Part shown: one piece after another, positions 53,719 to 64,000 of the stretch
Position numbering within the stretch: the first letter of the stretch is position 1
Layout: the number at the start of each line of letters is the position of its first letter
Assembly: GCF_004359215.1 (NCBI RefSeq)
Contig: NC_090623.1
Location: 488,207 to 552,206, forward strand
Direction: 5' to 3'
From: Bremia lactucae
Lineage: Eukaryota; Oomycota; Peronosporomycetes; Peronosporales; Peronosporaceae
DNA: 64,000 bases
Notes under the pieces: model-generated
What the model was told of the DNA's origin: nothing
Database searches by the model: none
What the model saw: only the letters and a program-made list of their open reading frames with translations
Program-made: the position numbers and the translations under genes

Positions 53719-54928
53719 TTGTTCACGTCAAGCTACTACAGAGCGGACTTACAGAGTGCTGATGCCTATGGGCGTCACGCTTTGCTCAATCGCTTCAAAT
53801 CGGATTCCAAATTGGGCCATCGCGCACCAAAGCGACGGACGGATCGGAGGCTACTTACTCAAAATTTACGTGGTTTCTCAAAGGAGACATGGAAGCAGTG
53901 GATGACCGCCTGGCGCCAAGCACCGGCGTGTCGACGACCGCTGGCATGGTGCATACAAGAAACACACGAGGTCCACGAGGAAGAGGCCGCACTTCTGCGT
54001 CTGGAATGGCGACGGATGTGGGGGAAACAGCTCGACCAACAACACGCGCCGATGTCCTTTCGGAGTGTTGGATCATCGAAGGCTCGAGGGGTGGGAATCT
54101 GCTATCCCCCACAGCGGCGTCTGAGGCAGAGGTGTGGAATGAGGATAAATGGACTTCACGAGCAGTGGGGATACGAGTTCATGACATTTTCATACTAAAT
54201 GTCTACGCGCCCAACATACGCGCGGAGCGCGAAGAATTCTTTCAGGGGCTCTACGGCTGGGACATGCCATCCGGGAGCACTATTATGCTGGGGGATTTAC
54301 TTGTGTTCAAAGTCCGCAGCTGGATAGGTTGGGCCCACGGACCGCTAGCCGTCCGGAGTGTCCAGCACTCAGCTCACTGTTGGAGGGGTCAGCCTTGAGT
54401 GATGCTCGACTTCTACGAGATCATGTAGACAATGATGGGTTCGATACAAGCCATCATTTTACGTATTGGACCACCACGACGGCAAGCAGAATCGACCGAT
54501 TCTATGTTCCTCAAGACTGGGCGCCAGACGTTCTCTGGGTTTCAACGGCTCCGCCACCAAATTACTCGGATCACGAACAAGTGGTGCTTCATCTCCGAGG
54601 AAGACAATTAGGACGGAGACTAAAGCAGCGGCAGTCCGTAATCTATCCTATATGGTCGAACAGGCCGGAACGTGTGGTGACGGCCGTCATCACGGAAATG
54701 ACAAACATGGGGGTGGCCCATGACCCCACTACCCAGTCATGGGATATCCATATTGCTGGGAGTGATAAATGCATTAAGGTGGTGCGGAAACGGGAAAAGC
54801 AACGGAGAAAACGCTACGTGGCGGCGCTACGAAAGCGCAACCGACGGCACTGGATCGCATCCAATATCGAAGAGCTGCGGGAGGACCAACTTGCTCGGCT
54901 AGGAGAAATTTTTGGAGAGGTCGACTGA
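53719..54928 (+). pseudogene. LINE APE-type endonuclease
   Basis: Endonuclease that nicks the target to prime reverse transcription. Visible catalytic blocks in order, over three frames: TQNLRGFS (Asn) and WCIQETH (Glu) at about 53860-53970, FILNVYAPN at about 54190-54215, SRIDRFYVP (Asp) at about 54487-54513 and NYSDHEQVVLHL (terminal Asp-His) at about 54560-54595. The GDFN box appears as GDLL, a probable loss. Confidence 0.72.
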
Positions 54929-55166
54929 GCGGTACGTTGGTCCTACAAGAGAGTTGCAAACTGGGAAAGGGATCAACACGTCACTTCCCCGCAGGTCCGT
55001 TATGGCCCGGCATTTCCGAGATCATTGTCGATAGCTGATCAGTTTGGGTCCGAATGGGCGCATGTGCTCAGCAGAAGCCATCGAACCGCTCCGTTGTCTC
55101 TCTTAGCGACGGAGCTGCGGGTATTCGCGTCCGTGCCGCCGACGCAAAGACTCACGGAAGCCGATA

Positions 55167-56195
55167 ATGTTACGTCCCTTCACGGAGGTCGAGGTGCTCT
55201 CAGCTATTATCAGGCTCAATCGCCATAAATCGGCAGGCCCCGATGGATTGAACAATAATTTCTACAAGGATACGACGGCACTTATGGTTCCTACTCTCGT
55301 CACCATCAGCAATCAAATACTTGAGGGATCCGAGTTGCCTGCTTCTTTCCTGGAATCTCTTATCATCTCTCTGATGAAAAATGGCAACTCTGACGACGCC
55401 ATGGACTATAGACCAATTGCCTTGCTACAAATTAGTTACAAAATATTTGCGAAGGTATTGGCCACCCGGTTACAACATTCATTACCTCGGACAATTAGCG
55501 ATTCGCAGCAAGGTTTTATCCACGGGCTCCAAATGTCGAAATCCGCCATGATGATGATGGCTCAACTTTCGACAGCAGAACGGCGGGATGATGTGCCAGC
55601 CGAACAGAGCAGATGTATCTTGCTTTTGGACTTTCGAAAGGCATACGATACAGGGGATCGCGATTTCCTGTACGAATCTTTACGCTTATTCGGGTCTGAC
55701 GAGCAATTTGTGGACCTCATGCGACGCATCCACTCTGGCACGTCCGCCAGCTTTGTGGTGAACGGAAGCCAGTCCCAGGCACTGCCAGTTACGTCTGGAA
55801 TTCGGCAGGGATATCCGCTTACACCACTCCTATTTCTGCTGGTGGTAGAGGTGCTAAGTCTGGCTTTACAGCAGGACACAACACTAAATGGGTTGAGCGT
55901 GCCTGGGTTGTCAAGCCACACGCACCTTTTCTCAGCTTTCGTAGACGACTCCACGCTTTTTCTAGCGAATGCAGAGCAAATTCCACACGCTTTAAAAATC
56001 GTCAACACGTTTGGCGCACTGGCGGGCTTGCAGATACAACCGTCCAAAAGCAAGCTCATTTTTCTTAACCGGGCAATTAATGTCGAGCGCTGCGAGGGAA
56101 TAGAAGTCGTGCCACCTGGGGGTACCGCCAGGTACCTGGGCTACGAGATTGGTACCGGAGAACTAGATAACAAAAATTGGGCCCTGCGGATTTAA
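55167..56195 (+). pseudogene. LINE reverse transcriptase
   Basis: Open for 342 codons. RT motifs: LNRHKSAGPDGLNNNFYK, MDYRPIALLQISYKIFAKVL, SQQGFIHGLQM, ILLLDFRKAYDTGDRDFLYE (first Asp), TSGIRQGYPLTPLLFLLVVE and the catalytic box HLFSAFVDDSTLFL, where FVDD replaces the commoner FADD. Then LQIQPSKSKL and ARYLGYEIG. The motif set is that of L1/Tx1-like LINEs. The frame ends in a stop at 56195 just before the tether segment. Confidence 0.85.
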
Positions 56196-56241
56196 AAAGA
56201 TTCAACGACGTCTCTTAACGGCAACTCGGGTCGCGACGAGT

Positions 56242-58214
56242 GTGGAGAACGGAGTTCTCATTCTAAACTCCATCGTCCTTCCCGTCGTGCTATACACAGC
56301 GAGTGTTTTCAACATTCCACTGTGGGCTGAGAAGGAGCTGTACAATCTCTACAAGCAATTTTCGTGGGGACACGCTACTTCTACGAATGCAAGGCGCCAT
56401 AAGGTTAACCCGGGGCTACTGGTAACGCCCAAAAAAGCGGGAGGTATGGGGCTCGCAGATGTGTTGGTAGCAAGAAAAACACAACGAACCAAGCACGCCA
56501 TTCTATGGCTAACCCAACGAGCGGACAAGTACTTCGAAGCCTGGCGCTTCTGGGCCTTTCGCGGATTACCCCAGGCTACCATCGGGCAGATTACTCCATG
56601 TGCGGCGCCGCACCGGTCGTTTCCTCGACGTCGCTATATTTCTGGGATAGAGTTAGGCCGAGAAATGGGGGAAAGGTTGTCACCAACACCTGATCAGCAA
56701 CATCGTCTGACTGAGTGGGTTGCAACATACTCCGCGGATTTGCTGAATGGGGCGGTTAGCTGGTGGGACGGCGACGAGTTCGTCATATCCTATCCCACCG
56801 TGGTTCCCAATCGACCGATGGGCGTCGATGATATGCCGGAGGAGATCCGGAGTTTCTGGTCCACGTTCAGTTGGTTGGACAATCCTTGGATCCGAGATCA
56901 ACGCAGCAACATGTTCACCAAATCCGTATATACTAGGACCGCGGCCTGTACGCTGGACCAACTCGGCCTAGCACGTACGGGCCAAAGGAGTATGTTCTTA
57001 AGATTTCACGGCCGGCTACCCAATCCAGGTCTCACTCAGCAGCCAAATTACGGCAATGGGCGACATATATTCTGCTCTCATCGCCGGGCATAGACGTAGG
57101 ATCAAGCCTCGCCGGTTTCAGACACCACGACTTCGTCACGCTCCGCCTGTTCTAGCGACCTATGAGTGGTCGCTAACTAGCGACGGCGGCATCGCAGGCC
57201 GACCTACGGGAATCGCGCGGGCTTTAACGCACAATATAACGCTGTACCAAGGGACAGATGGCATGCACTGGTGGCGCAGAGGACCCATCCCGGAGCTAGC
57301 CGATGGATCTTCTGTCGACAAGCGGGCGTTTAGCCAAGAACTGCGGTGACACGGCCTCGTCTTCGAGGCGCACCTCACTTCACCGGTATCCATGGGCGGT
57401 CCCGGATACAACACCAAATCGGTCCGTCCAAGCGGCGCTCAAACGGCAAGCCTTCAGGTTTCACAAAAAAGTGTTGGCTGCCCCTTGGAGAATTTCCATG
57501 ATCGTCTTGAAAAATGGTCAGAGCAAGATTAATGGCAACGCGCAGCACTCAATCAGACGCCGAAGCAAGTCTGGGACCATAGTCAGGGCCTCACAGCTTA
57601 TCAAGTCTGGACCGGACATCGGGTCGCCACCAGGCAACTTAATTTGCACCATGCGGGGCGACTCGAGAACAATACCTGCCGAAAGCTACCAGGCTGTCCG
57701 GGTGGAGTGGAGACATTGGCTCACTTGTTTTGGGACTGTTCCTACGCGGTCGCGGAATGGATAAAGCTGGTAGGACACTGGACGGGTGAGCGTGCTTCTC
57801 CCCAGGTACTCAAAAATTACCTAGGCGCGTGTGCCAGCAGATAAGTCGTCAGCTTACCCGCGGATAGGAAGGCCCTCCTCGCGGAGCCATTTCAGGAGGA
57901 TTGGGAGGCGGCTGAACGAATGTGGAAGCGGATATGGCACATTCTGGCGACGATATGTCAAACCACGCTATGGGCTGACCGGAACGATGCGGTCTATCAG
58001 GCACGCACCAAAGACGTCACCAGCACCACGACCTGTTTTTGGGACATGCATCCACCAACTACGCGCGATAGCGACAAGAGAGCATACACAAGTGTCTACG
58101 TCAATTAGGGGTCCCATGCTAGATGCTTGGATCGAGTTACTCGAGCACGAACCGAAAGATTCACCAGGCTACCTGGGCCAAACCAAGGTCAGCTTCCAGA
58201 TCCATAGGCGCTGA
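56242..58214 (+). pseudogene. LINE ORF2 C-terminus with CCHC finger
   Basis: 56242-57093 is open (SIVLPVVLYTASVFNIPLWA, then KAGGMGLADVLVARK), the post-RT thumb/connector typical of this LINE type. Frame changes follow. Near 57690-57750 a finger CPGGVETLAHLFWDC gives C-X8-H-X4-C, preceded by another Cys, matching the C-terminal CCHC finger of L1-like ORF2. The last traces run to about 58214. Confidence 0.65.
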
Positions 58215-58288
58215 CAACATGGCTAAGGCTGTGCCAGATATCATGCACATAGTTAATTCCGTGTAAATAGACCATCGGAAACAGAAAA

Positions 58289-58336
58289 AAGTTCTTCTAT
58301 ACTATCCACTTAATACGAACTTAATTATAAACTAAT
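58289..58336 (-). repeat. Family A LTR piece right of the LINE
   Basis: Starts with the right copy of the 14-bp duplication and continues the interrupted LTR (ACTTAATTATAAACTAAT) until the plus-strand LTR begins at 58337. Confidence 0.7.
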
Positions 58337-58787
58337 TGTAGCGGGTGTATCGTTACATGAAATTAACAATTAAAGGTTTTGATTAATATATTATCTAAAA
58401 GGTAGATAATATTTGGAGGATATTACTTTATATAGTAATGCTCAGAAATCTTATCCATTATTAGGTAAGACCATTATATCTTTTTATCCCGCAGACTAAT
58501 TGACTGTAGATGTAAACAAAAGAGAAAGAGACAGGTAAGATAAGATAAGATTTTAATTGCATGTTTAGTATTAAATTATAATTAAGTTAGCGTTAACAGA
58601 TAGAATGAAGAGATACTTAATTGTATTATTACAGTTTTCATTTAACCCTCTTATAGCTAGTTGCCTGAAAGAGAAGTCTTCCTCTGCACGTACTAGTGTA
58701 CGTGAAATAACGAAAGGCACCCTTCGCATTTGAAGCAGTGCGAAGCGGACTTGTACTAAAGCCGTACAAGTCGTAGTGCCCCTTACA
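58337..58787 (+). repeat. Family A 5' LTR
   Basis: 451 bp, TGTAGCGGGT to GCCCCTTACA, followed by TGGTAGCA (58790-58797, primer-binding site) and gag. Confidence 0.88.
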
Positions 58788-58837
58788 CCTGGTAGCAATT
58801 TGTGGTCCGTCCAAGGACCACATTTCCTTCATCTAAC

Positions 58838-59454
58838 ATGGACATGTTAGATGATAGTGGGAATACGCATAACGTTTCGCGTGAAAGCTACTCCTTCCTA
58901 AGTGACATAGAAAGGCGTGCGGTCGAACGAATGAGTTCGACCGTAGGAAACGATGCTATCATGGTAATGCTGTCCAATTTGGACAGAGATGCCCTCCATT
59001 AAGCCATCGCCAAGTTCATGCAACATGAATTTGACGAGATGAAGGAGAAGGTAGCCTGGTTGAATCAGCAAGGCTCGCAACAGGCAGAACTGTTGAGGTT
59101 ACAACGATTACTGACCCCTGTACCTGGGATGACGCAAACGCGTCGTTCCGAAACCTTAAAGATTGACATCTCTAAGTATAGGGGAGTCGAAGAAGACTCC
59201 CTCTTGAGATGGTTTGTCGAGTTGGACGATGCCATAAGGGTACGTTACATCGTCGACGAGCAAACGCAAGTCGCATTCGTCAATCAAATTTGGCAGGTCG
59301 TGCCAAACCTTGGGCATTGGGTCTTAAGTTGCGCGACCCATACGTCTTTGGGTCGCTAATGGCTTTTAAAAGCCCGGCCCAAACAGACGTTTGAACCACC
59401 TGGGGCTGAGTTCAGAGCTCGATCAGAGCTTCTGAAACTCAAGCAAAGCAAGCG
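58838..59454 (+). pseudogene. Family A gag, truncated
   Basis: ATG 58838 (MDMLDDSGNTHNVSRESYSF). Stop at 59000-59002 where the copy at 16.8 kb has Ser, then open to about 59290 (RLLTPVPGMTQTRRSETLKI, ISKYRGVEEDSLLRWFVELD), one frame shift, then FRARSELLKLKQ-type sequence to an abrupt junction at about 59454 with minus-strand family B. It lacks the 200-bp foreign insert of the other copy. Zinc knuckle, protease and pol are gone. Confidence 0.82.
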
Positions 59455-60780
59455 TGATCGACCGAAATCTCGACGGAAACATTTGTTGCTTTAACGCACG
59501 AGGCGCAACTTCTTCGGGAGAGCTTTGATTGGAAGGTTTCTTTTGAGGAGGTTCTGAAGCGTCTTTCGATGCTGAAACGTCAGCAACCTCGTTTAAAGGG
59601 CCAGCTGGACATCGTGGTGAGGATGCGGCAATTTGAGGCACGACCGCCTGTCTCGGCGCAAGCGCCTTCAAGTCCACGTGGGGAGGGTCCCGATATGGCT
59701 AATCGAGCCGACGTAGAACACAGGGTGTGTAGCAGATTGCTAGGAAGGTTTAGCGTGTAAGCTAGGCCCTTCTTGGCCACGACCGTAAATGGTCCAATAA
59801 CGCGCGGTGCAATTTAGTCTTGAAGACCGTGGGAACCAAGATAGTAGGTATTTTTTTAGCGTTTAATAAACTCGGTCTCCGACCATAAAGGAATTAATAC
59901 AGCTTCTGCCTTTGGCACCTGCTTGTTCTTTTTTGTTTGTCTTGGCTATCAGCATCGTATCCCTTACATGTCTCAAGACACTAAATTGCGTCGCGAGAAA
60001 CTCGCTCACTGTTTCCGAATGGTAACAGGGCTGATATCAAGAAGCCTGTCGGCTGATTCTCCCCCACCAAGCCCTGATCCACGCAGTGGTATCGTTAATG
60101 GAACGCATGGCTGGGTGATTCCGCTGACATAGAGCGGAGTGTAGCCTGTAGAGGCATGGGCAGCTTTATTTAACGCAAATTCCACCACTAAGAGCATTGA
60201 GCTCCAGCGCTTTGGTGTCTGAGCACACACTCTGCGTAAAACGTCTTCAATGACGCGATTGACACGTTCAGTTTGACCATCGGTCTGCGGATGGTCCGCA
60301 GTGGACATATCCAATCTGGTGCCAAGCCCTCATAAAACGATTTCCAGAAAGTACCCGTGAAACAGGGATCCCGATAAGAGACAATTGCCACTGGCAAACC
60401 ATGTTGTCGAAACACGCGATCGATAAACAGCTTAGCTGTACCCTCTCCATCAATGGAATCCGACACGGCCGCTAAGTGAGCCATTTTGCTCAAACGGTCA
60501 ACAAAGACCACTTTACCGGCGTTACCGTTTGAATCTTTCGGTAGCCCAAATTTAAAATTCATACTAATGGACTCCCAGCAACCTATGGGGACGGGAAAAT
60601 TCGCCAGTGGCGAGCATCATGTGCCTAGGGTTTAATCCGTTGGCACGTTTCGCATGTGCGAACATTTGTGCTGACCCATTTATGAAGTTTGGGCTACCAA
60701 TAACGCTGGCTTTTAGAGCCATAGGTCTTTCCTCTACCGAGATGACCACCAAGAACAGTATCGTGTGCCTCATAGAGGAT
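59455..60780 (-). pseudogene. Family B integrase
   Basis: Minus-strand integrase in order: HHCC zinc-binding domain at about 60775-60630 (AHDTVLGGHLGRGKT, then TCETCQR, with one stop between), core with first Asp in FVDRLSKMAHLAAVSD (near 60500), second block HGLPVAIVSYRDPCF where Tyr replaces the Asp of SDRD, third block ADHPQTDGQTERVNRVIED (Glu, near 60290-60240) in another frame, and a C-terminal end (YRDPPHVDLKALAPR, near 59660) to 59455. The catalytic change and frame shifts make it dead. It is the only integrase of this family in the window. Confidence 0.85.
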
Positions 60781-60946
60781 TCAGTACTTCAAATTCTCAT
60801 CATGCGGAACAACGACACGCGGAGGGTCCGCGATGTCTGTGCAAAAAGCAATAGGTTGTTATCGATAGAAAATCGATGTAACCTTGCACGCAAACGTGCC
60901 GGTAATTTAATACCTGAATGCGAGTTCTTTTAAGCTCGTAGCAGAG

Positions 60947-62400
60947 CTACACACTGTTCATCCTTGGCGTAAGCCGAACGAATAGTTCAGGAATAGGTGA
61001 CGAGATATTCGTTAAATGAGAAAGCTCATAATCCGGCCTGCGAGACAAAGCATCGGCGAATGCATTTTGCTTGCCGGGTTTATACTTCACTTCGAAGTTG
61101 TATTCCGCAAAAAAGGATAGCCATCGGGCCATTCTTTGTGAGAGATGGGTCGACTTAGTCGCCGTGCTTAATGACGCGTGATCTGTATAAATCACAGACG
61201 GCTTAAAGCCGAGCAGATGAACTCTGAATATGACGAGAGCATGCTTCATAGCAAGTAACGCTTTGTCATGAACTGGGTACTTCTTTTCCGCAGCCATAAA
61301 CTGTCTAGACTCGAACGCAGTAACACGTTCATACCCATCAACATCTGTTTGTAACAGAGCACTGCCAATGGCAAATCTGATGCGTCACAGACGACACTGA
61401 AAGGCCAATTTGGGTTTGGCAGTGCCAGAATCGGGGCATGGATAAGACTATCCTTAATTGCTCGAAAAGCATTATTTTAGGTGCTAGTCCAGCACCATTC
61501 TGTATCCTTTTTAAGGAGATTAAATAATGGCCTAGCCATATCAGCGTAATTTTCGCTATATTTGTGTAAATAATTGGGGAGACCCAACCACTTACGCAAT
61601 CCTTTTGGTTTTCAGGAACCGGTCAATCTACTATGGCTTTTACCTTAGCGGGATCCGCTCTAAGGCCTCCCTTTCCAATGAAGCATCCTTAAAAAGGAAT
61701 TTCGTCTGCGCCAAAAATGCATTTAGATACATTGGAATACAATTTGTTTGTGCGCATGCATTCGATCACTGCTCGTAAATGGTCTAAATAGTTTTCAATA
61801 TCCGACCGACCCTGCTCCGCACGGCTATGGACAAAAATGTCATTGAAATAAGTCTGTGCATAACCTCGATGAGGGCAAAACAGTTGCGTCACTAGACGAT
61901 TAAATGTTGCTGGGGCGTTTGAAAGCCCTTGTGGCATAACCAGCCACTCCCATAGCATACTGCTTGGGGTGCTAACCGCTGTAAGCGGGATATCGCTAGC
62001 TCGCATGAGCACTTGGTAGTAACCATCGACTAAGTCCAATGCACTCTACATTGTACATCCCACCATATTATTCTGAAGAACATTCTTTTTTAGGAATGGG
62101 GGTTTGTGCTGGTATAGTGACAGCATTCAGCTTATTATAAAGCATGTACAATGCGCCATTTACCATTTGGCGTTTTGACACAAAATGTCGGTGTCGAATG
62201 AGGAGATTTTCTTTCTCGTACCATTCCATCCTCGTGCTTAGCACGGAAGAAATCGTCAATGACGTGACACTGCTCATTTGGTAAAGGCCATTGTCTTGTG
62301 ACACAGTATTTGGTTCCTGGAACCAAGTCAATTCCATGACGAACACCTCTATCCGGAGGTAAAGCAGATGGTGGGTTATTCATACCACATCTTGGATTTC
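60947..62400 (-). pseudogene. Family B RT and RNase H
   Basis: RT from about 62383 (WPLPNEQCHVIDDFFRAKHE), a KTPNGKWRIVHAL block, palm at 62039-61689 (GLSNAPATFNRLVTQLFCPH, YFNDIFVHS: the first of the two catalytic Asp is Asn). Connection at about 61560; RNase H at about 61400-61050 with IYTDHASLSTATKSTHLSQR and WLSFFAEYNFEVKYKPGKQN. Broken by frame shifts at several places. Same family as 9.1-11.1 kb. Confidence 0.85.
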
Positions 62401-63330
62401 CATAATCAAGGAATACAAGGGATCCGTAGGATCTTTAAGGATCGATGACCCATTTCGCGCACTAAGTGCAGCTTTTGTGTCATCCAGGACAGCTTCGGCT
62501 AGAAGTGACGATGAGTTTAACTCAACCATAGGTCGAATTACCACCATTTCAGATAAGTCACCAGCTTTTAAGGCTCGACCGCACTCATCAATAGACATTC
62601 GTCTAGCTCTAAAAGAGCATGTAACGAAGGGATTGCCGCAATGCTAACTTCCCCCTCAATGTTCCGGTTACGCCATTTACAAGCGTATATATTTGCTCAC
62701 TCGTATGACTTTGTGAAGGTATACACAGTTCGTGTCCATGCTGTCTTGGTGTGGAGACAATACGCCTCTTACAGGCCGGGACATTCACGTCCCCGGGTTT
62801 TCCAGCCTGTATTGGTTCAATTCAAGACATGGTGTCTAATTTGACATCCGACAAGGAGTTAGGTAACTCAACTTCCTTATCCAGCGAACGTTTACGTGTC
62901 GCTTCACGTGCATTAGGAGGGTTTGACCAAAAATGCCCTGGCGAACCTCCAATAGTGTCACTATTGACACTCAGTATGGTGTCACTTCGGCCGACCACAC
63001 TATGTGGATTAGACGTACCACTCCACGTATCTCAGGGATATTGCACCCTTGAGGTCCCGGCGAACCGCCAAAAGTGTCACTACTGACACCAGTATGATGC
63101 CACTTCGGCCGACCATACTCGGTGGACTTAGACGTGCCACTCCACGTATCTCGGGATGTTGCACCCTTGATGATTCGACCTTAGGCCAACAATGCTTTCA
63201 GCATTCAGTGCATCGTTATTACAACGAGTGCCACTCGACGGAGTACGTGCCATTCCACTTATTTCTGCTGAGTCGGGCTCTAAATTAATGTTTTTAACAT
63301 TACAGTTTATTATCTCAGACATGTCAATGT
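62401..63330 (-). pseudogene. Family B protease-RT linker
   Basis: Eroded counterpart of 10127-11060: CGRALKAGDLSEMVVIRPMV at 62580-62520 and ISGMARTPSSGTRCNN near 63240. Contains the tandem duplication at 62936-63170. Confidence 0.75.
62936..63170. repeat. Tandem duplication of about 116 bp
   Basis: Two adjacent copies (about 62936-63053 and 63055-63170), each containing GTGTCACTA, CTTCGGCCGACCA and CCACTCCACGTATCTC; about 85-90% alike by eye. The copy at 10.8-10.92 kb has one unit, so this is derived. Confidence 0.8.
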
Positions 63331-63438
63331 CTAAAACACTGACAGACTCATTTAATGATCCGAGCCAATAGCGCTTTGTTGCCTAGCAAACAAAGCGCTA
63401 TTGGCTCGGATCATTAAATGAGTCTGTCAGTGTTTTAG
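63331..63438. repeat. Perfect 50-bp inverted repeat, 8-base spacer
   Basis: Arms 63331-63380 and 63389-63438 are exact reverse complements (outer end CTAAAACACTGACAGACTC); spacer GCCTAGCA. It lies in family B between protease and linker. Confidence 0.96.
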
Positions 63439-63443
63439 TGGGT

Positions 63444-64000
63444 TCATGACTCTCCAAAACTTTGCTAGGAACATTGCGTGTGGCGCCTAGGGTCTTAGAC
63501 CTCCAATCGATTCATGGCTCATGGTGTTCTAACCAGCCCATACCAAGGATGAGATCATATCTCGAATCCAAATCAAGGACGACACAGCGTTCCATACTAT
63601 CAAAGTCCAGAAACTTTATACCTAAGTTCAATGGAATTTGGGAACAGTATCACAAGTCCCAGTCGCTAAGCGAACAGTGATTGTATCACCTTCATGCGCT
63701 CTAAGCGCCTCAACGTATTGTTGACTTCCTTCAAGGGAAAGGCGTCGAGCAAAATTGCAAGACGCTTCTGAGTCAATTTATATTGACCAAGCATTATTAA
63801 AGCCCTTTATCGTCGCTTGAGCGACTAGCAAGCCAGGCTTGTACTCTCGCCCCGTGCAATTGAGCACCGAGCTAATTGGGGCTAGGATTCTGTTTATTCT
63901 CACCACCTGGAGGTTCAACAGAGCCTAGGTCTTCCCCAGTAGGGCGCCCCGCACCTACTGGGTATCGACGTTTTCCCGCACCGTACCAGATATCTGGTAT
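63444..64000 (-). pseudogene. Family B gag end and protease, runs off window
   Basis: From the window edge: the gag C-terminus and stop, then protease AWSI-stop-IDSEASCNFARR and LILGMGWLEHHEP. Almost identical to 26535-27070, including the premature stop and the Gly-to-Glu change at the active site. Confidence 0.85.

Larger units (their letters stand above)
49348..58288 (+). mobile_element. LINE of about 8.9 kb with 14-bp target duplication
   Basis: Non-LTR retrotransposon flanked by AAGTTCTTCTATAC at 49334-49347 and 58289-58302; the 3' end is a short A-rich ACAGAAAA. The target was a family A LTR. Order of parts: ORF1 with zinc knuckle, OTU-like region, APE-type endonuclease, RT, C-terminal CCHC finger. 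Frame shifts occur in every part, so it is dead, but length and intact duplication indicate a full or nearly full copy. Confidence 0.88.

Noticed and set aside
1..64000. CRISPR arrays, rRNA genes, riboswitches
   Set aside because: No regularly spaced short repeats, no rRNA sequence and no bacterial features; the content is eukaryotic.

Overview
The window looks like nuclear DNA of an oomycete (Peronosporales: Phytophthora or a downy mildew). The evidence is long single-exon genes packed closely together, one short GT-AG intron, a Crinkler-like gene remnant, a secreted jacalin-like lectin, a thaumatin/TOS1-like secreted protein, and a repeat fraction of Ty3/Gypsy, MULE, pogo-like, LINE and tRNA-derived SINE sequences that resembles the repeats of plant-pathogenic oomycetes. 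Five N gaps (four of exactly 100 N, one of 647 N) show a scaffolded draft, so some junctions may be assembly products.

Layout. 1-21.5 kb is a nested graveyard of LTR elements: family A (LTR TGTAACGGGG...CCCCGTTACA, about 400-450 bp), family B (LTR TGTAATGGGG...CCGCTACA), family C (LTR TGTAACGGGC...CGCCTACA) and unassigned Gypsy pol pieces, with two MULE remnants at 5.8-7.6 kb and a Crinkler-like pseudogene at 15.4-15.9 kb. A PH-domain gene (22.6-24.0 kb) stands alone. 24.7-34.0 kb is again repeats: a family B gag carrying a multi-tRNA SINE, a pogo-like transposase, a MULE between inverted LTR pieces, and LTRs. The intact gene island is 34.2-46.3 kb: jacalin-like lectin (+), a 2226-residue NUP188-like nucleoporin (-), ATG4 (+, divergent from NUP188 across a shared promoter of about 280 bp), and a thaumatin/TOS1-like secreted protein (-). 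46.3-49.2 kb is non-coding apart from a perfect palindrome. 49.35-58.29 kb is one LINE of about 8.9 kb with a 14-bp target-site duplication, inserted into a family A LTR. 58.3-64.0 kb holds a 5' family A fragment and a long antisense family B pol.

Housekeeping roles: NUP188 is a nuclear pore scaffold protein; ATG4 processes ATG8 in autophagy. The two secreted proteins probably act at the cell wall or host interface. None of the transposons appears intact.

The observations I rate most worth following: (1) open reading frames antisense to the element, between pol and the 3' LTR, in two Gypsy families, with protein-level similarity among copies; (2) a LINE with an OTU-like cysteine protease region upstream of its endonuclease; (3) a 388-bp insertion with three tRNA-like internal promoters and a 17-bp target-site duplication; (4) two perfect short-spacer palindromes (arms of 50 and 36 bp); (5) a MULE whose inverted arms contain the 5' part of an LTR. 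All family names are from motif recognition by eye; no database search was run.
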